From NCBI GenBank assembly GCA_032358165.1, contig JAALGY010000049.1:1-64000 (forward strand): a stretch of 64,000 nt of DNA, read 5' to 3'. The translations under genes and the position numbers were made by a program. Below are positions 36,128 through 46,090 of this stretch, piece after piece. Numbering within the stretch: position 1 is the first letter of the stretch; the number at the start of each line of letters is the position of its first letter. Below the pieces are notes generated by a model, which was not told where the DNA came from, searched no databases, and saw nothing but the letters and a program-made list of their open reading frames with translations. Origin of the DNA: Diplosphaera chodatii (taxonomy: Eukaryota; Chlorophyta; Trebouxiophyceae; Prasiolales; Stichococcaceae).

Positions 36128-36346
36128 GCTAACAAGCTCTTTCGTTGACAAAAGTATGCTGGTCAGCCGCGGATGGTCGCACGATCGATTGAGAGCCCTC
36201 CTAGCAAGCGCTTTCGTTGACAAAAGTATGCTGGTCAAGTGCTGATGGTCGCATGGTTGATTGGGAGCCCCCCAGGCAAGTCCTTTCGTTGACAGAACTA
36301 TGCTATTCAAGTCAATCATAATCGATCGATCGAGTGGGAACCCCCG
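36128..36346. repeat. 72-bp tandem repeat x3
   Basis: CTTTCGTTGACA begins at 36139, 36211 and 36283, exactly 72 bp apart, inside the 1.9-kb element just after its left subterminal region. Because 72 is divisible by three, the minus strand reads an in-frame 24-residue repeat ('LTSILLSTKALARRALN' type). No other sign of coding is seen. Confidence 0.92.
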
Positions 36347-36532
36347 AACATGCGAGGTCCCCTTTGACAAAGGCCTTTAGAAAGGGCTTTGCATACGAAA
36401 GTTAGACAGTTGCAGCCAAAGCAGCCTGAAGGCCCACATTCCTGTCTGCGCGCATGCACGGCCCCCTACGGCACCAGCGACTCGATAGCATCACCTGACT
36501 AGAACGGCAGATCAACAACGCCTGAGCGCGGC

Positions 36533-37600
36533 ATGCTTGATGTCAAGTTGCACCTGTCAGCAGACGCAGCCGAGGCAGAGATTGAGCATGTGCGGCGCTT
36601 GCCCTGAGTGGCACTACAACTGTGCTGCTACGAAAGCATCTCAAGCTGCTTTCAGCTTGGTCAGCTGCCACGCAGCACAGCCAGCACCTGTCGAAATCAG
36701 TACTGATGCTCCAGACTCTGTTGCGTTTCAGCACATCAGCAGCTGTGAAGGCTTGCCGATGCGTGCTGCAAAGTTTTACAGGCATGATTAGCAGCTTTGC
36801 AAGCAGCCGTGATGTGGAACCGGGCAGGCAACAGCAGCGCCATCCAGGTCAGTACTGATGCCCACACATATTTTCGGTTCTCACGGACACTGCGGCTCTG
36901 TCTGAGCACGCTCTGGCTCTGCAGGTACAACGATGTATGAGAGGATGGGTTGAGGCAGCAGCAGGCACCGCCAGGGCAGCAAGCGACAGCCATTCATGAC
37001 CGGTGAGTGGCGCTATGCCGCTGTGCTTTCCTTTGCAGCACACTGGCGTGGCAGTCCCTGCATGCCTTCAGACGATACAGCTCTGCGTGTCTGCAGTGGC
37101 ATCAGCCGCAGCAGGGAGTGCCACGAGCTAGCTGGCGGTCGGTGCTGCAGCGTCAGCTCTGCCTGCGGCCTATGTGAGGTGAGCAGACTTGGCATGCCAT
37201 GCCGCCGCCACACATGCATTCCTTGATATGCCCCGGCAGTAGCTCATTGAGTGACGTTGTGGTCACAGGAGTGTCAAGCAGCCAGCACTCGAACAACAGC
37301 AACATCCTGGTCTGGCTGCCGTCCACAGCAGGTGACCTCGCGTGCCTCAGCAATCCCATTCATGCTCGGCATGCCGCGCGCAGCAATGGTGCCAAGCATG
37401 CTTCGACAAGCTGCCGCAACTCTCATGCGTCTGCGCTGCAGGGTCGCAGAGCCCAACGGAAGGGGCACAGCATCTGGCGCGGTAGCAACAGCACGTGGCT
37501 GGGCCTGGCTGCTGTGCTGGTGTGCTGGGTATTCTGCTGGTGGCGCCACCGCCGCTGCCTTGTGACAGCTTGGGTTGCACGCCACTCGCACAACATATAA
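36533..37600 (+). CDS. Possible captured gene fragment with a C-terminal membrane segment
   Basis: Weak candidate inside the 1.9-kb element. Exon-like blocks with plausible splice sites are 'MLDVKLHLSADAAEAEIEHV' (from 36533), 'SFASSRDVEPGRQQQRHP', 'GVSSSQHSNNSNILVWLPST' and a last block with 'STWLGLAAVLVCWVFCWW' followed by basic residues, ending near 37600. That would be a tail-anchored membrane protein. The blocks are not in a proven common frame, and the first is closed by a stop at 36605-36607 unless it is spliced. It could equally be chance. No family recognised. Confidence 0.25.
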
Positions 37601-37865
37601 GCAGCTCAGCTTCTCCTTTCAGCCTTGAACATACTCTAGGCTCTAGTGACTGTAACGGAGCTGGTTTCTTGCCAAACGGTTGTCACTACTTTCTACTCTG
37701 CTGTCGAATAGCCAGCACAGCATGCAGCACAGCTTACTACGGGTACAAGCAGTATACCATGATGGTATACTTGGGGCCACTTTTACCACAGTAAGTTCCA
37801 TGCTTTCTACCGTGGTAGCATTCGCGGTATATCTCGGTGGTTTACTATGCTCTACACTTGTAGAG

Positions 37866-39600
37866 AGTTACCACAACCTGATATCGCGAGCGGCAGCTGC
37901 GCTGGATTGCAGGCCATGATACAGACAGATGACGTGCGTATTGTAGCAACTAGTGGCTGCAGGACCTGCAATCCGAGTATCAGGCAATCAAAGGTATGCC
38001 CTGAGCCTACCGAATGCAACGTCGGAGGCTGCTTTCGCAAAGGCCCACAACCCGCTGACCGCCCCGCCGTCGGCGTGCCCTGGAGTGGGCGGCACCGCCC
38101 TCCAGTGCCGCTAGGGGCTGTTCCTCCTGGCACCTGGCCATCGGCATCTCAAACCATGCAGTGAGGATGCCTAATGCACTGCAGTCGGCATGAACAGGCA
38201 ATTCCCACAACCTGACACGGCGAGCAACAGCTGCGCTGGCCAGCAGGCCATGACACTGGTAGATGATATGCACATTGCAATGACGAGTGGCTGCAGGACC
38301 TGCAATTCGAGTATCAGGCAGTAAAGAGCATGCAATAGGCTTACCGAATCATGTGCTGGAAGCTGCTTTCGCGAATGCCCACAACCCGCTGACCGCCCCG
38401 CCGTCAGCATGGTCTGCAGTCAGCGGCACCGCCCTCCAGTGCTACCAGGGGCATGCTGTGCGTGGCACCTGACCAGTCGGCATTCCAAACCATGCAGTGA
38501 GGATGTCAGATGCACTTCGTTCAGCACCAACAAGCAACGACCACAACCTAAGGTGACATGCAGTTGCTGTGCTGGCCCGCAGGCCATGACAATGGCAGAT
38601 GATATGCACATTGCAGCAACTGGTGGCTGCAGGACCTCACATCCGAGTATCAGGCAGTCAAGAGCATGCAATAGGCCTACCGAATGCAGAGTCGGAGGCT
38701 GCTTTTACGAAGGCCCACAAACCGCTGACCGCCCCGCCATCGGCGTGCTCTACAGCCGGCGGCATCGCATGCCCGTCGCTGCCGGTTGTTGTTGGTCCTA
38801 GCACCTGACCATTCGGCATCCCAGACCGTGTCCTGAGGCTGCCAGATGCACGTCGTTTAGCATGAATATGCATTTACCACAACCTGAGATGTCACGCAGC
38901 AGCTGCGCTGGCTTTCAGGCCATGATACTGACAGATGGTATGCCCGGCAGCACGACTGCTGGGTGCAGGACCTGCAATTCGAGCATCAGGCATTCAAGAA
39001 CATGCCACAGGCTTACCGAATCACATGCTGGAAGCTGCTTTTGCAGACGCCCACAACCCACTGATCGCCCCTCCACCGGCGTCGTCCGCAGCCGGCGGTA
39101 GCGCATGCCCATCGCAGCTGGTCGTTCTGTTTTCTGGTACCTGAGCATTCGACACCCGAAACCGTGCTCTGAGGACGCCAGATGCACGTCGTTCAGCATG
39201 AACAGGCAGTCACCACAACCTGACATAGCATGCACGGCTGTGCTGGGCCGCGGGCCTAGCTACTGACAGATGACGTGCTCAGTGCAGCAACTAGTGGCTG
39301 CAGGACCTGCAATCCGAGTATCAAGCAATCAAAGGTATGCAAGAGGCCTACCAGATGCAGCGTTGAAAGCTGGTTCCGCACACGCCTACAACCCGCTGAC
39401 CGCCACGCCGTCAGCATGGTCTGCAGTCGGCGGCACCGCCATCCAGTGCCGTCAGGGGCATGCTGTGCCTGGCACCTGACCATTTGGCACCCCAAGCCAT
39501 GTCCAAAGGATGCCACATGCCTTTCGTTCAGCACCAACAAGCGATGTCCACAACCTGAGCTGGCATGCAGCAGTCGCGCTGGCCCGCAGGCCATGAGCAC
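37866..39600. repeat. 335-bp satellite array, right block (about 5 units)
   Basis: Continuation of the same array beyond the 1.9-kb element, with landmarks near 38040, 38374, 38710, 39046 and 39380. It stops abruptly at about 39600, after CCGCAGGCCATGAG, where unique sequence begins. No terminal repeat is seen at that border. Confidence 0.93.
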
Positions 39601-39664
39601 CTGATGTCCGCGCCGAGCCACCAGCCTTGCCACTCCACCGGCTCTGCGTTTGCAGAGACCAGCA

Positions 39665-39982
39665 TCAGAACAGTGGCAAACATTTGAGCGGGCGCCACTC
39701 AATGCGTGTGCCTTGGTAGGCTGCCAGACATTCGTTGCTGCTGCGGCGATGCAGATGCGCAGCGGTGGGACTGGTCACGCAGGCAATAATGTAGCATGGT
39801 GCTTTGCGCGCACTGGCAAGCAGACAAGACTGGACGTTTGTGTCCTGGATGTACAGCAGGCGCAGGCGCCCACCGTCTCGATGCAGCGCTACTCTCGGAG
39901 CATCGATAGCAGCATGAATATCCGGCACAACAGTCTGTGTGTCATTGCAGGCAGGCAGGCCACACGAGCTGTGAACGCCCAT
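39665..39982 (-). CDS. Unassigned open frame next to the satellite border
   Basis: A 105-codon frame reading 'DIHAAIDAPRVALHRDGGRL' and 'LLYIQDTNVQSCLLASARKA'. Composition and codon use look coding, but there is no recognised motif and no clear splice link to the oxygenase-like gene upstream. It may be the remnant of a gene cut by the array border. Confidence 0.25.
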   Translation of the reverse strand: MGVHSSCGLPACNDTQTVVPDIHAAIDAPRVALHRDGGRLRLLYIQDTNVQSCLLASARKAPCYIIACVTSPTAAHLHRRSSNECLAAYQGTRIEWRPLKCLPLF

Positions 39983-40317
39983 TGCAGCCTATCTGCAGTA
40001 TATATAGTGAGTCGGCATGTTTGCCGGTCCAGTTCTAGGCTGTGGTCGGTGTTTCTGATGCCATGCAGCAGTGCCAAGGCGCGGTTGGTTGTGTGCACAT
40101 GCCCGCCGCACCATTCGTCGGCGGCGATTTCACCCGGTGAATGAAGGTGAAGGACAAGCGAAGCTAAACTGACTCTGTGCAGGTGCCCTGCCGTGTAGCC
40201 ATGCTGTGTGCATCAAGGATGGATATGAAGGTCCCCATTTGCCACCGGAATCACAGCCACAAGTTCAGCCTGCCCCAAACTCCAAATCACATTTTGTACA
40301 CAATCAAAACCTATTTG

Positions 40318-42109
40318 TCAATTGCACACCCGCATCTCTGCAAGCAGCTCAGCCCCAGACTTGCTGCTGTTGATCGGGTCACCTGCCACCAGATCCTTGA
40401 ACACACGTTCAGCCCTGAGGCACATGCTTGTGCACTCCAGGCCAGGCACCAGGATGCTGCGCACCACCTCCTCCATGGCGGCCATGACGTTTCCCTTCTG
40501 CACCATCGCCACCCCTGCAGCAGGTTCACCACATCCCAGCTTTGGTGTGACAACCAATGGTGACACGAGCAACACACCACGGCTGTGCTATGCACACCTG
40601 CAACCCCCTCACCGTAGGTGTGCTGCTTGCCCGCAGACTGCGCGGCCGTCGGCGGCTGCGGGTCGAAGTTGTACCACGTCGCATGGGTGAAGCGGGAGGA
40701 GTCGAACCGCAGCAGCAGCCCGGGCACGATGCGCATCCACACCCGCAGGCCGGGGATTACGAAGACGTAGCGCTCTGGCGGCTCGCCGTCACCTGGGACA
40801 ACAGACATCCAAGATGTGCTCGGCAGTTGCTGGCATGGCAGAGCTATGTGCAGGCGTCGGCAGGCAGAGGGCAGATCGCAAGCGTGCACAAGAGCACGAC
40901 GCACCGGCCATGCCCATGAACAGGCAGCCCATGCGCTCGTGGCTGTGGACGTGGCTGGTGGACACATGGCCCTTAGTGACGGCAAAGTGTGTGCAGGGGA
41001 CGGTGATGCCCTCGTGCCGAACACACGTATATGCAATCAGAGGCAGCGCCTGGTGCTCAGCAAGCATCTCCGCTAGGAAGTGCTTGCACAGCAACCTGTG
41101 GTAGTGCAGCATGAGGGCCTTTGCAAACTCGTGCTGAGCTGCGCCCTGGTCGGTGTCATACTGCATGTACCTGCACCAGCATGGACGGCAGCACGGTGTC
41201 AGGGTTTGAAGCAGCCTTGCAGGGTGTGAAATGATGCATAGATCAGACTCTCCTAATGCACTTCACCAGAAGCTACTGCACATCACTCACAGCCCGCAGC
41301 TGCCGTCGTTGCGGGCCCAGCGGATGCCGCCCCACGCCTCCAGGCTGTGCTTGCAGAGCTCTGCGGGCAAGAGGGGCAGGCGGCGGCCGTCCAGTGCGTC
41401 CACCAGCCACGCCGTCAGCGCATCGGCGTCCACGGCGGGGACCTGCAGCACCTGCAGCAGCGCGTCCCCGCCGCCGCGAGGGACCACCGTCTGCCCCGGC
41501 CGGATCTCCATGAATGGATGGAGATACACTGGCGGCTCTGCTGCCTCCTGCTCAGCTGTCGGCAGCAGCGCTGGCGCCTCCACGATGGCGGGAAACTCTG
41601 ATGCTGGCCGTGCGGCGCTGCCGGCGGCGAGCTACGCAAGCTCGGCGCTGAACTCCGCTTGATGTTTGGAGACTCGCGGGCTGCGCTTGCGGTTTTGCAG
41701 GGCAGCGTAGCTGGCCTCGACGTCTTCGACGGCGGCTGGCGGCACATACTGCGGCCGCGGCCCGGGTGTCCTGCTGGCCATTGCCGCCATCTGCAACAGG
41801 TGGGACAATGCACATCGTGTGCCACAGAAGGACGGGTCCCACAGACCAAGGAGTGACAGGTGTATGCATGTCCGCGTCCAACATGACTGCAGGGCAACAC
41901 TGCAACCTTGACCGCACCGTGGCTCTGGATGCGGCCCCCCTCGCCTCAGCCTCGGCCACCTCTGCCGCGCTTCTGATGCCCTGCAGGGACAAGCACGGTG
42001 ACAGAATTGAGGCGGGGATGAGGACCACACGAAGCACCGATACCGGTCGACAAACCATAGCCATGGGCAGCGTGGCTGTACAGCATGGCGCGGTGCCTGA
42101 CCTCCACAC
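40318..42109 (-). CDS. Possible double-stranded beta-helix (oxygenase-like) protein
   Basis: The last three exons are well defined: one ending near 40907, then about 40800-40608 and about 40520-40318, with matching phases. They read 'YDTDQGAAQHEFAKALMLHY', 'THFAVTKGHVSTSHVHSHER', 'RYVFVIPGLRVWMRIVPGLL', 'LRFDSSRFTHATWYNFDP' and 'MEEVVRSILVPGLECTSM'. A His-rich strand, a 'G..V....G.LL.FDS....H' strand and a following conserved strand resemble the cupin/2-oxoglutarate oxygenase fold, including TET/JBP-like proteins of algae. The usual HxD metal motif is not evident (HVHSHE instead), so catalysis is doubtful. Upstream exons (41583-41287 and about 41780-41640) are Pro/Ala-rich and their joins are unsettled. 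Confidence 0.4.
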
Positions 42110-42210
42110 CGCAGGCTGATGCGCAGCACGACATCCAGCGCTCCTACATGCAGATCCAGGTCTTTAGAAACGTGAACGGTGGCAACGACAAAGCTTAGAT
42201 ACTGGCAATC

Positions 42211-43424
42211 TTACAGCAGGGACCTCGTTTGCAGACAGCTCAGCACCGACAGGATCACCTGCCCCCCAGATGTCGCCGCTGGATGCTGCGTCTCTGCAGC
42301 CTCGGCGTGAATGTCACCGACAACCCGCTGATGTGCTGCAAATACTGCCGCCAGCGGCTGCCGATCACGCCCCTGGGCTGCCGCCAGTCGAGACTCGAGA
42401 TGCCGCTGCACTGTGGCAGCCGCCGCCTAAATCACCGCCAGGTCCTCAGCTGCCGGCTGATAGGTGGCGCTGCTGGGTCTTGCCCGCCTATGCCGTGGCG
42501 CGGCGCCCATCTCCGGTGCCGCTGCAGTCTCTGTCGGCGCCGGCCTGGCCCCCTGCATAAGAACAGGGACTCACATTGGCGCTGCTTCAGGCTGTTGCTA
42601 CAGGTCGAGTATGCAACACCGGAATCTGGTGCAGATGGTGGCACCGGCAGCGCAGCGATGCTGACAGCTACGACTGCACGGCAGCCAGCGCACATACAGC
42701 GCGCAGCAGGGGCACAAACAGACCACAGCCGCCCCGCTGAGCTTGCGTTTGAGCATCATGTACCTCGCCCGAACACCCCGCTGGCCGCAGGTTGCTGCCG
42801 TTGCGCCCCGTGCGGCGGCTGCCCTTCTCGCTTGCTGCCGTGGACCCCTTCACGCTGCCGGCATCGCTGTCCTCCGGCGGCGTCAGCCCAGGGCCCTGGC
42901 AGCAGACAGAGCTTGCTTGAGGCACTGTTGTCGTGCACAGTGCCAACGAATCAGGTCTTGCAACAATTGGGCACTGCCGGGAAGTCAGCAGCCTACCTCA
43001 CGCCCTACTGACCAAAGTCAAGGCACAAGGAACGTACAGCCGGTGCTGGTTTTCCAGGAAAGAATGGGACAGCGCTCAGCAGATCACAGCTGCACATCAC
43101 AGCGCAACTGCACCTGATTGACGGTGCTGCCGCCTTCAGCTGCCTGGGCACCGGCCGCAGCCCTGGACCCCTGCCTGCTGTCCGCACCCTCTGCCGGCAT
43201 GCGATCATGTGATGTGTGGGTGCACAGCCACCTCGACAAAGCCCCCACCGCCATGCTTGCCTCCGATTCCTCGGCAGCGGGCTGCGCCAGGGCTGCCGAC
43301 GTCGCCTGCTGCTCTGGCCATCCCTGCCGTCACCGCCTCCTGGATCGGCTGCTGCCTGAAATCTGCATACAAAGAAGCACCTCAACAGAGTAGCAGGCAG
43401 CGGCAGGTGCCCAGGGTGGTGCAA
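42211..43424 (-). pseudogene. Broken low-complexity gene fragment
   Basis: Exon-like blocks on the minus strand read 'QEAVTAGMARAAGDVGSPGA' (near 43290), 'PEDSDAGSVKGSTAASEKGS' (near 42850) and 'RHLESRLAAAQGRDRQPLAA' with 'AHQRVVGDIHAEAAETQHPA' (near 42300-42400). Between the upstream 'YQPAAEDLAVI' and 'RHLESRL' there is an in-frame TAG. Either that is a true stop in a decayed gene or an exon border is misread. It might be the 5' half of the neighbouring oxygenase-like gene. No function assigned. Confidence 0.3.
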
Positions 43425-43618
43425 AGCAGCAACAGTGTGGTCTCGCAGTCCGCCAGGTTTCGAGTGCGGTTACCAGCACCTATCTCAGACCGTGTGAGAT
43501 GTGGCTTCACAGAGGACGCAGCAATTGCTGTACATTTGAGATCACCTGGATGCAGCACGGGACGGCAGCTACGTGGCCTCGCATCGTCAGATGCTATGTG
43601 ACGCCAGGCAAGCTACTA

Positions 43619-43641
43619 GCGGCGGCGGCGGCGGCGGCGGC
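43619..43641. repeat. (GGC)7 microsatellite
   Basis: Seven GGC units between two gene fragments. No coding context is evident. Confidence 0.9.
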
Positions 43642-43978
43642 ACAACTGAATCAGCCTGCAGCGGGTTAGAGATCGAGACTTGTCAGTTCTGTGAGCAGTC
43701 GACCGCAGCACTCCAAGTCAGCAAGCACTGCGTACCCGCCACAGCACGCATTGCAGCTGCGCAAACCTGCAGATCCACATCATCAAAACTTGTGACGCAA
43801 GGCTGCATGTGATGGGGGGCCTTGCCCGCTGATACTTGTGAGTTTCAGGCGCAGCTGCCGTTGAGGGCGCTGAGCACTGCAGTTCTGCACACCTGCATCG
43901 GAATGACCCATGTTTCTGCTGGCGGCTGAGTGGCCGACCCGCCATGGACTGCACCGCTGCCCAGCACAGCCAAAATTG

Positions 43979-45469
43979 TCACCGGCGGCCCTGGCACACC
44001 TGAGATGGACAAGCGTCACCAGTCATTGACTGCCACGAACACGAAGCAGCTGCAGCTGTTGCGCCGTTGCAGACGAGAGTGTCAAGCACGGCATGCCTCG
44101 GTGCCTTGAAGGCAGCAGCAGCGGGCACCACAGCAGCCGCAGGAGGCAACTGCTTGCAGCTGGCTGCGCCAAGTGCCTTTGCACTCTGCTGCCGTTCCTG
44201 CTGCCACAGCAGCGAGAAGCCGCCAGCTGCTGTGCCTCTTGAGACGCCGACATCCTCGCCTTTGCCTGCAACAGCACTTGCACTATGCTGCAGCTGCAAT
44301 TTGCTGCTTGTCTGAGCTCATCAACAGTGAGAGTAGCCAGCCGTGGCCAGGCAAGCTCAGCGCAATCACTTGTTGCAGCACCATTCGAGATAGCCCCACT
44401 TTCTCAGTCACTCACAAGATTTGGGCGGAGCACAGGGGGACTTGATGACAGCTTGCTCTGCACCTCCTGCAGCGCCGCAAGCTGGGCCACACGTAGCGTT
44501 GGCTGCGGCGGCAATGGGATGCCCCCGCTCCAGGCTGAGCACCAGCGCCACCGCCTGCGGCAGGGTGCTGAGCATGCCCGCCTGCGGTGGCCAGATCGAG
44601 CAGCATTTGGAGGCTGGGTGCGCAAGGCGCATGGCTTGCGCAACGTATCTGCCTAGGCTACGCACAGACCGCATGCACGATCCAGCAGGACAGAGACGTA
44701 TACACATGTGCCCAGGTCGGAGCGCGTGCGCAGCGCACGCAGCAGGTGCTGGCAGATGGCCAGCTCCGATCGCAGGTGCGGCGACAGCAGGGCGGCATGC
44801 TGCTGGAACTGCTCCTTTTCCTGCTGAAGATCCTGCACACGATTCACTTACAATCAGGCCCACTGGCGTGCCCACATGGCTGACTGAGTGCAACAGGGAT
44901 GTACGGTTTTGCTTGCTAGTTTGGGAGCGTACAGCAGCTCGCAGCCAGTCACCTGCGGCGCTGGGGGCACCACAACAGCTGGCTGCCCTGCAGCATCGTC
45001 GCCAGAGCCGTCGCCTCTGAGGATGAAGGACGCCAAGTCTGAGAACACGGCAACCTTGCTCGCCGCCGATTGGGGTGATCACCGCCGCTAAACAGCTCGG
45101 GCTGCAGCATTACAGCCTGGACCTGCTGCAGCTGGTGCGACTGCTGGCGCTGTGCCAGGGCCTGCTGCAGCTGCTGTTGGGGCGGCTGAAGAGGCTGCCG
45201 CTGTGACTGGTACATCGACTGCGCCTGGTACATTGGCTGCCCTTGCCCCAGCAGATGCTGCGCAGCAGGCTGCTGGTATTCCTGTGGCTGCGGCCACTGC
45301 TGTTACTGCAGCTGTGCATGCGTAGCCAGCTGTGTGACCAGCACATACTGAATGATCGTAAAACATGGCAAGCGCCTGCTTGTTCAGGTAGTGCCCTGCG
45401 ACCGGCTGGCAGCTGGGCGCCAGTGAAAGCCTCTGTCACGCCGGTCACGATGCGCATCAGCGCCTGCAC
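43979..45469 (-). CDS. Glutamine-rich / coiled-coil protein, unassigned
   Basis: A chain of exon-like blocks: 'LMRIVTGVTEAFTGAQLPAG' (near 45440), a Gln-rich block 'MYQAQSMYQSQRQPLQPPQQ' (near 45230), 'DLQQEKEQFQQHAALLSPHL' with 'RSELAICQHLLRALRTRSDL' (44850-44700), 'LSTLPQAVALVLSLERGHPI' (near 44560) and an Ala-rich block near 44280-44000. The third block looks like a coiled coil. Splice joins were not established, and the downstream limit is unclear. The blocks might belong to the C-terminal region of the CLC gene upstream or to a separate gene. No function assigned. Confidence 0.3.
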
Positions 45470-46090
45470 CTCAGAGCAGCGCGCTTCTGCTCAGCTCCCA
45501 CAGGCACATGCCATCTCGAAACACAGGCCACGTGGCACAAGCTGCAGCCTTGGTAGACCTGTGTCAGCGGTCCCAGCTGTGCACCTGGACACGGTTCCAA
45601 AAACATCGTGCCCCACATATCGTACTGGCCCTCCGGACACCACAGCTGCGGGTAGGTATCTGCAGGCCAGTGGACAGGCCGCGCTGCAACGCTGCAATTT
45701 TGACATGCAGCAGGTTGGCAACCTTCCTAGCCGGGACATCGAGCGGACTGTCCATGTAACGACCAGCAAACCAGGCCAGTATCACACCACACCAGCACTG
45801 CAAAGCGTCAAGCCCACTGCCGACCTGTGACGCGGGACGCAAGCTGCAGCAGGGAATTGGAGACGTACTGCCTCTGCAGCACGGGCACCAGCCGCTGCGG
45901 CGCCGCCGCATCGCAGGGCGAAGCCCCAGCAGATGCCACACCACACGTCCGTCACCGCGGCAATTGCAGCACCTGCAGAAAACGGCCAGCATGTGTCCCA
46001 TGCACATGCATGGCAAATGCCAGCAGCTGATTTTTGGCATGATACATGTCAATATCGGGAACTCAGCATCCAGAGTGAACTGCTGTCAGC

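Larger units (their letters stand above)
35947..37865. mobile_element. 1.9-kb non-autonomous relative of the large transposon
   Basis: Begins CTCTACAAGTG (35947-35957) and ends CACTTGTAGAG (37855-37865), the same 11-bp ends as the 27.9-kb element. AGTT flanks both sides (35943-35946, 37866-37869); 4 bp as read, or 3 bp (GTT) if the end carries one extra A. Satellite landmarks at 35781 and 38040 are 2259 bp apart; removing the element and one AGTT leaves 336 bp, one satellite period. Both ends carry TTTACC/GTATACC words and TTACTACGGG. No transposase is encoded, so it should depend on an enzyme from elsewhere, plausibly the nearby Tnp2. Confidence 0.88.

Noticed and set aside
35943..37869. Reading the small element's AGTT as proof of a different transposon superfamily (4-bp duplication)
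   Set aside because: The duplication may be GTT with one extra terminal A; the 3-bp CAT of the large element argues for 3 bp. The satellite alone cannot decide.
30980..39600. Many long open frames on both strands within the satellite, some over 200 codons
   Set aside because: The repeat period is about 335 bp, not a multiple of three, so the same DNA is read in changing frames. The frames are by-products of GC-rich repeats.
42229..43011. 260-codon plus-strand frame
   Set aside because: Cys/Arg-rich composition typical of antisense GC-rich sequence; the minus-strand blocks look more protein-like.
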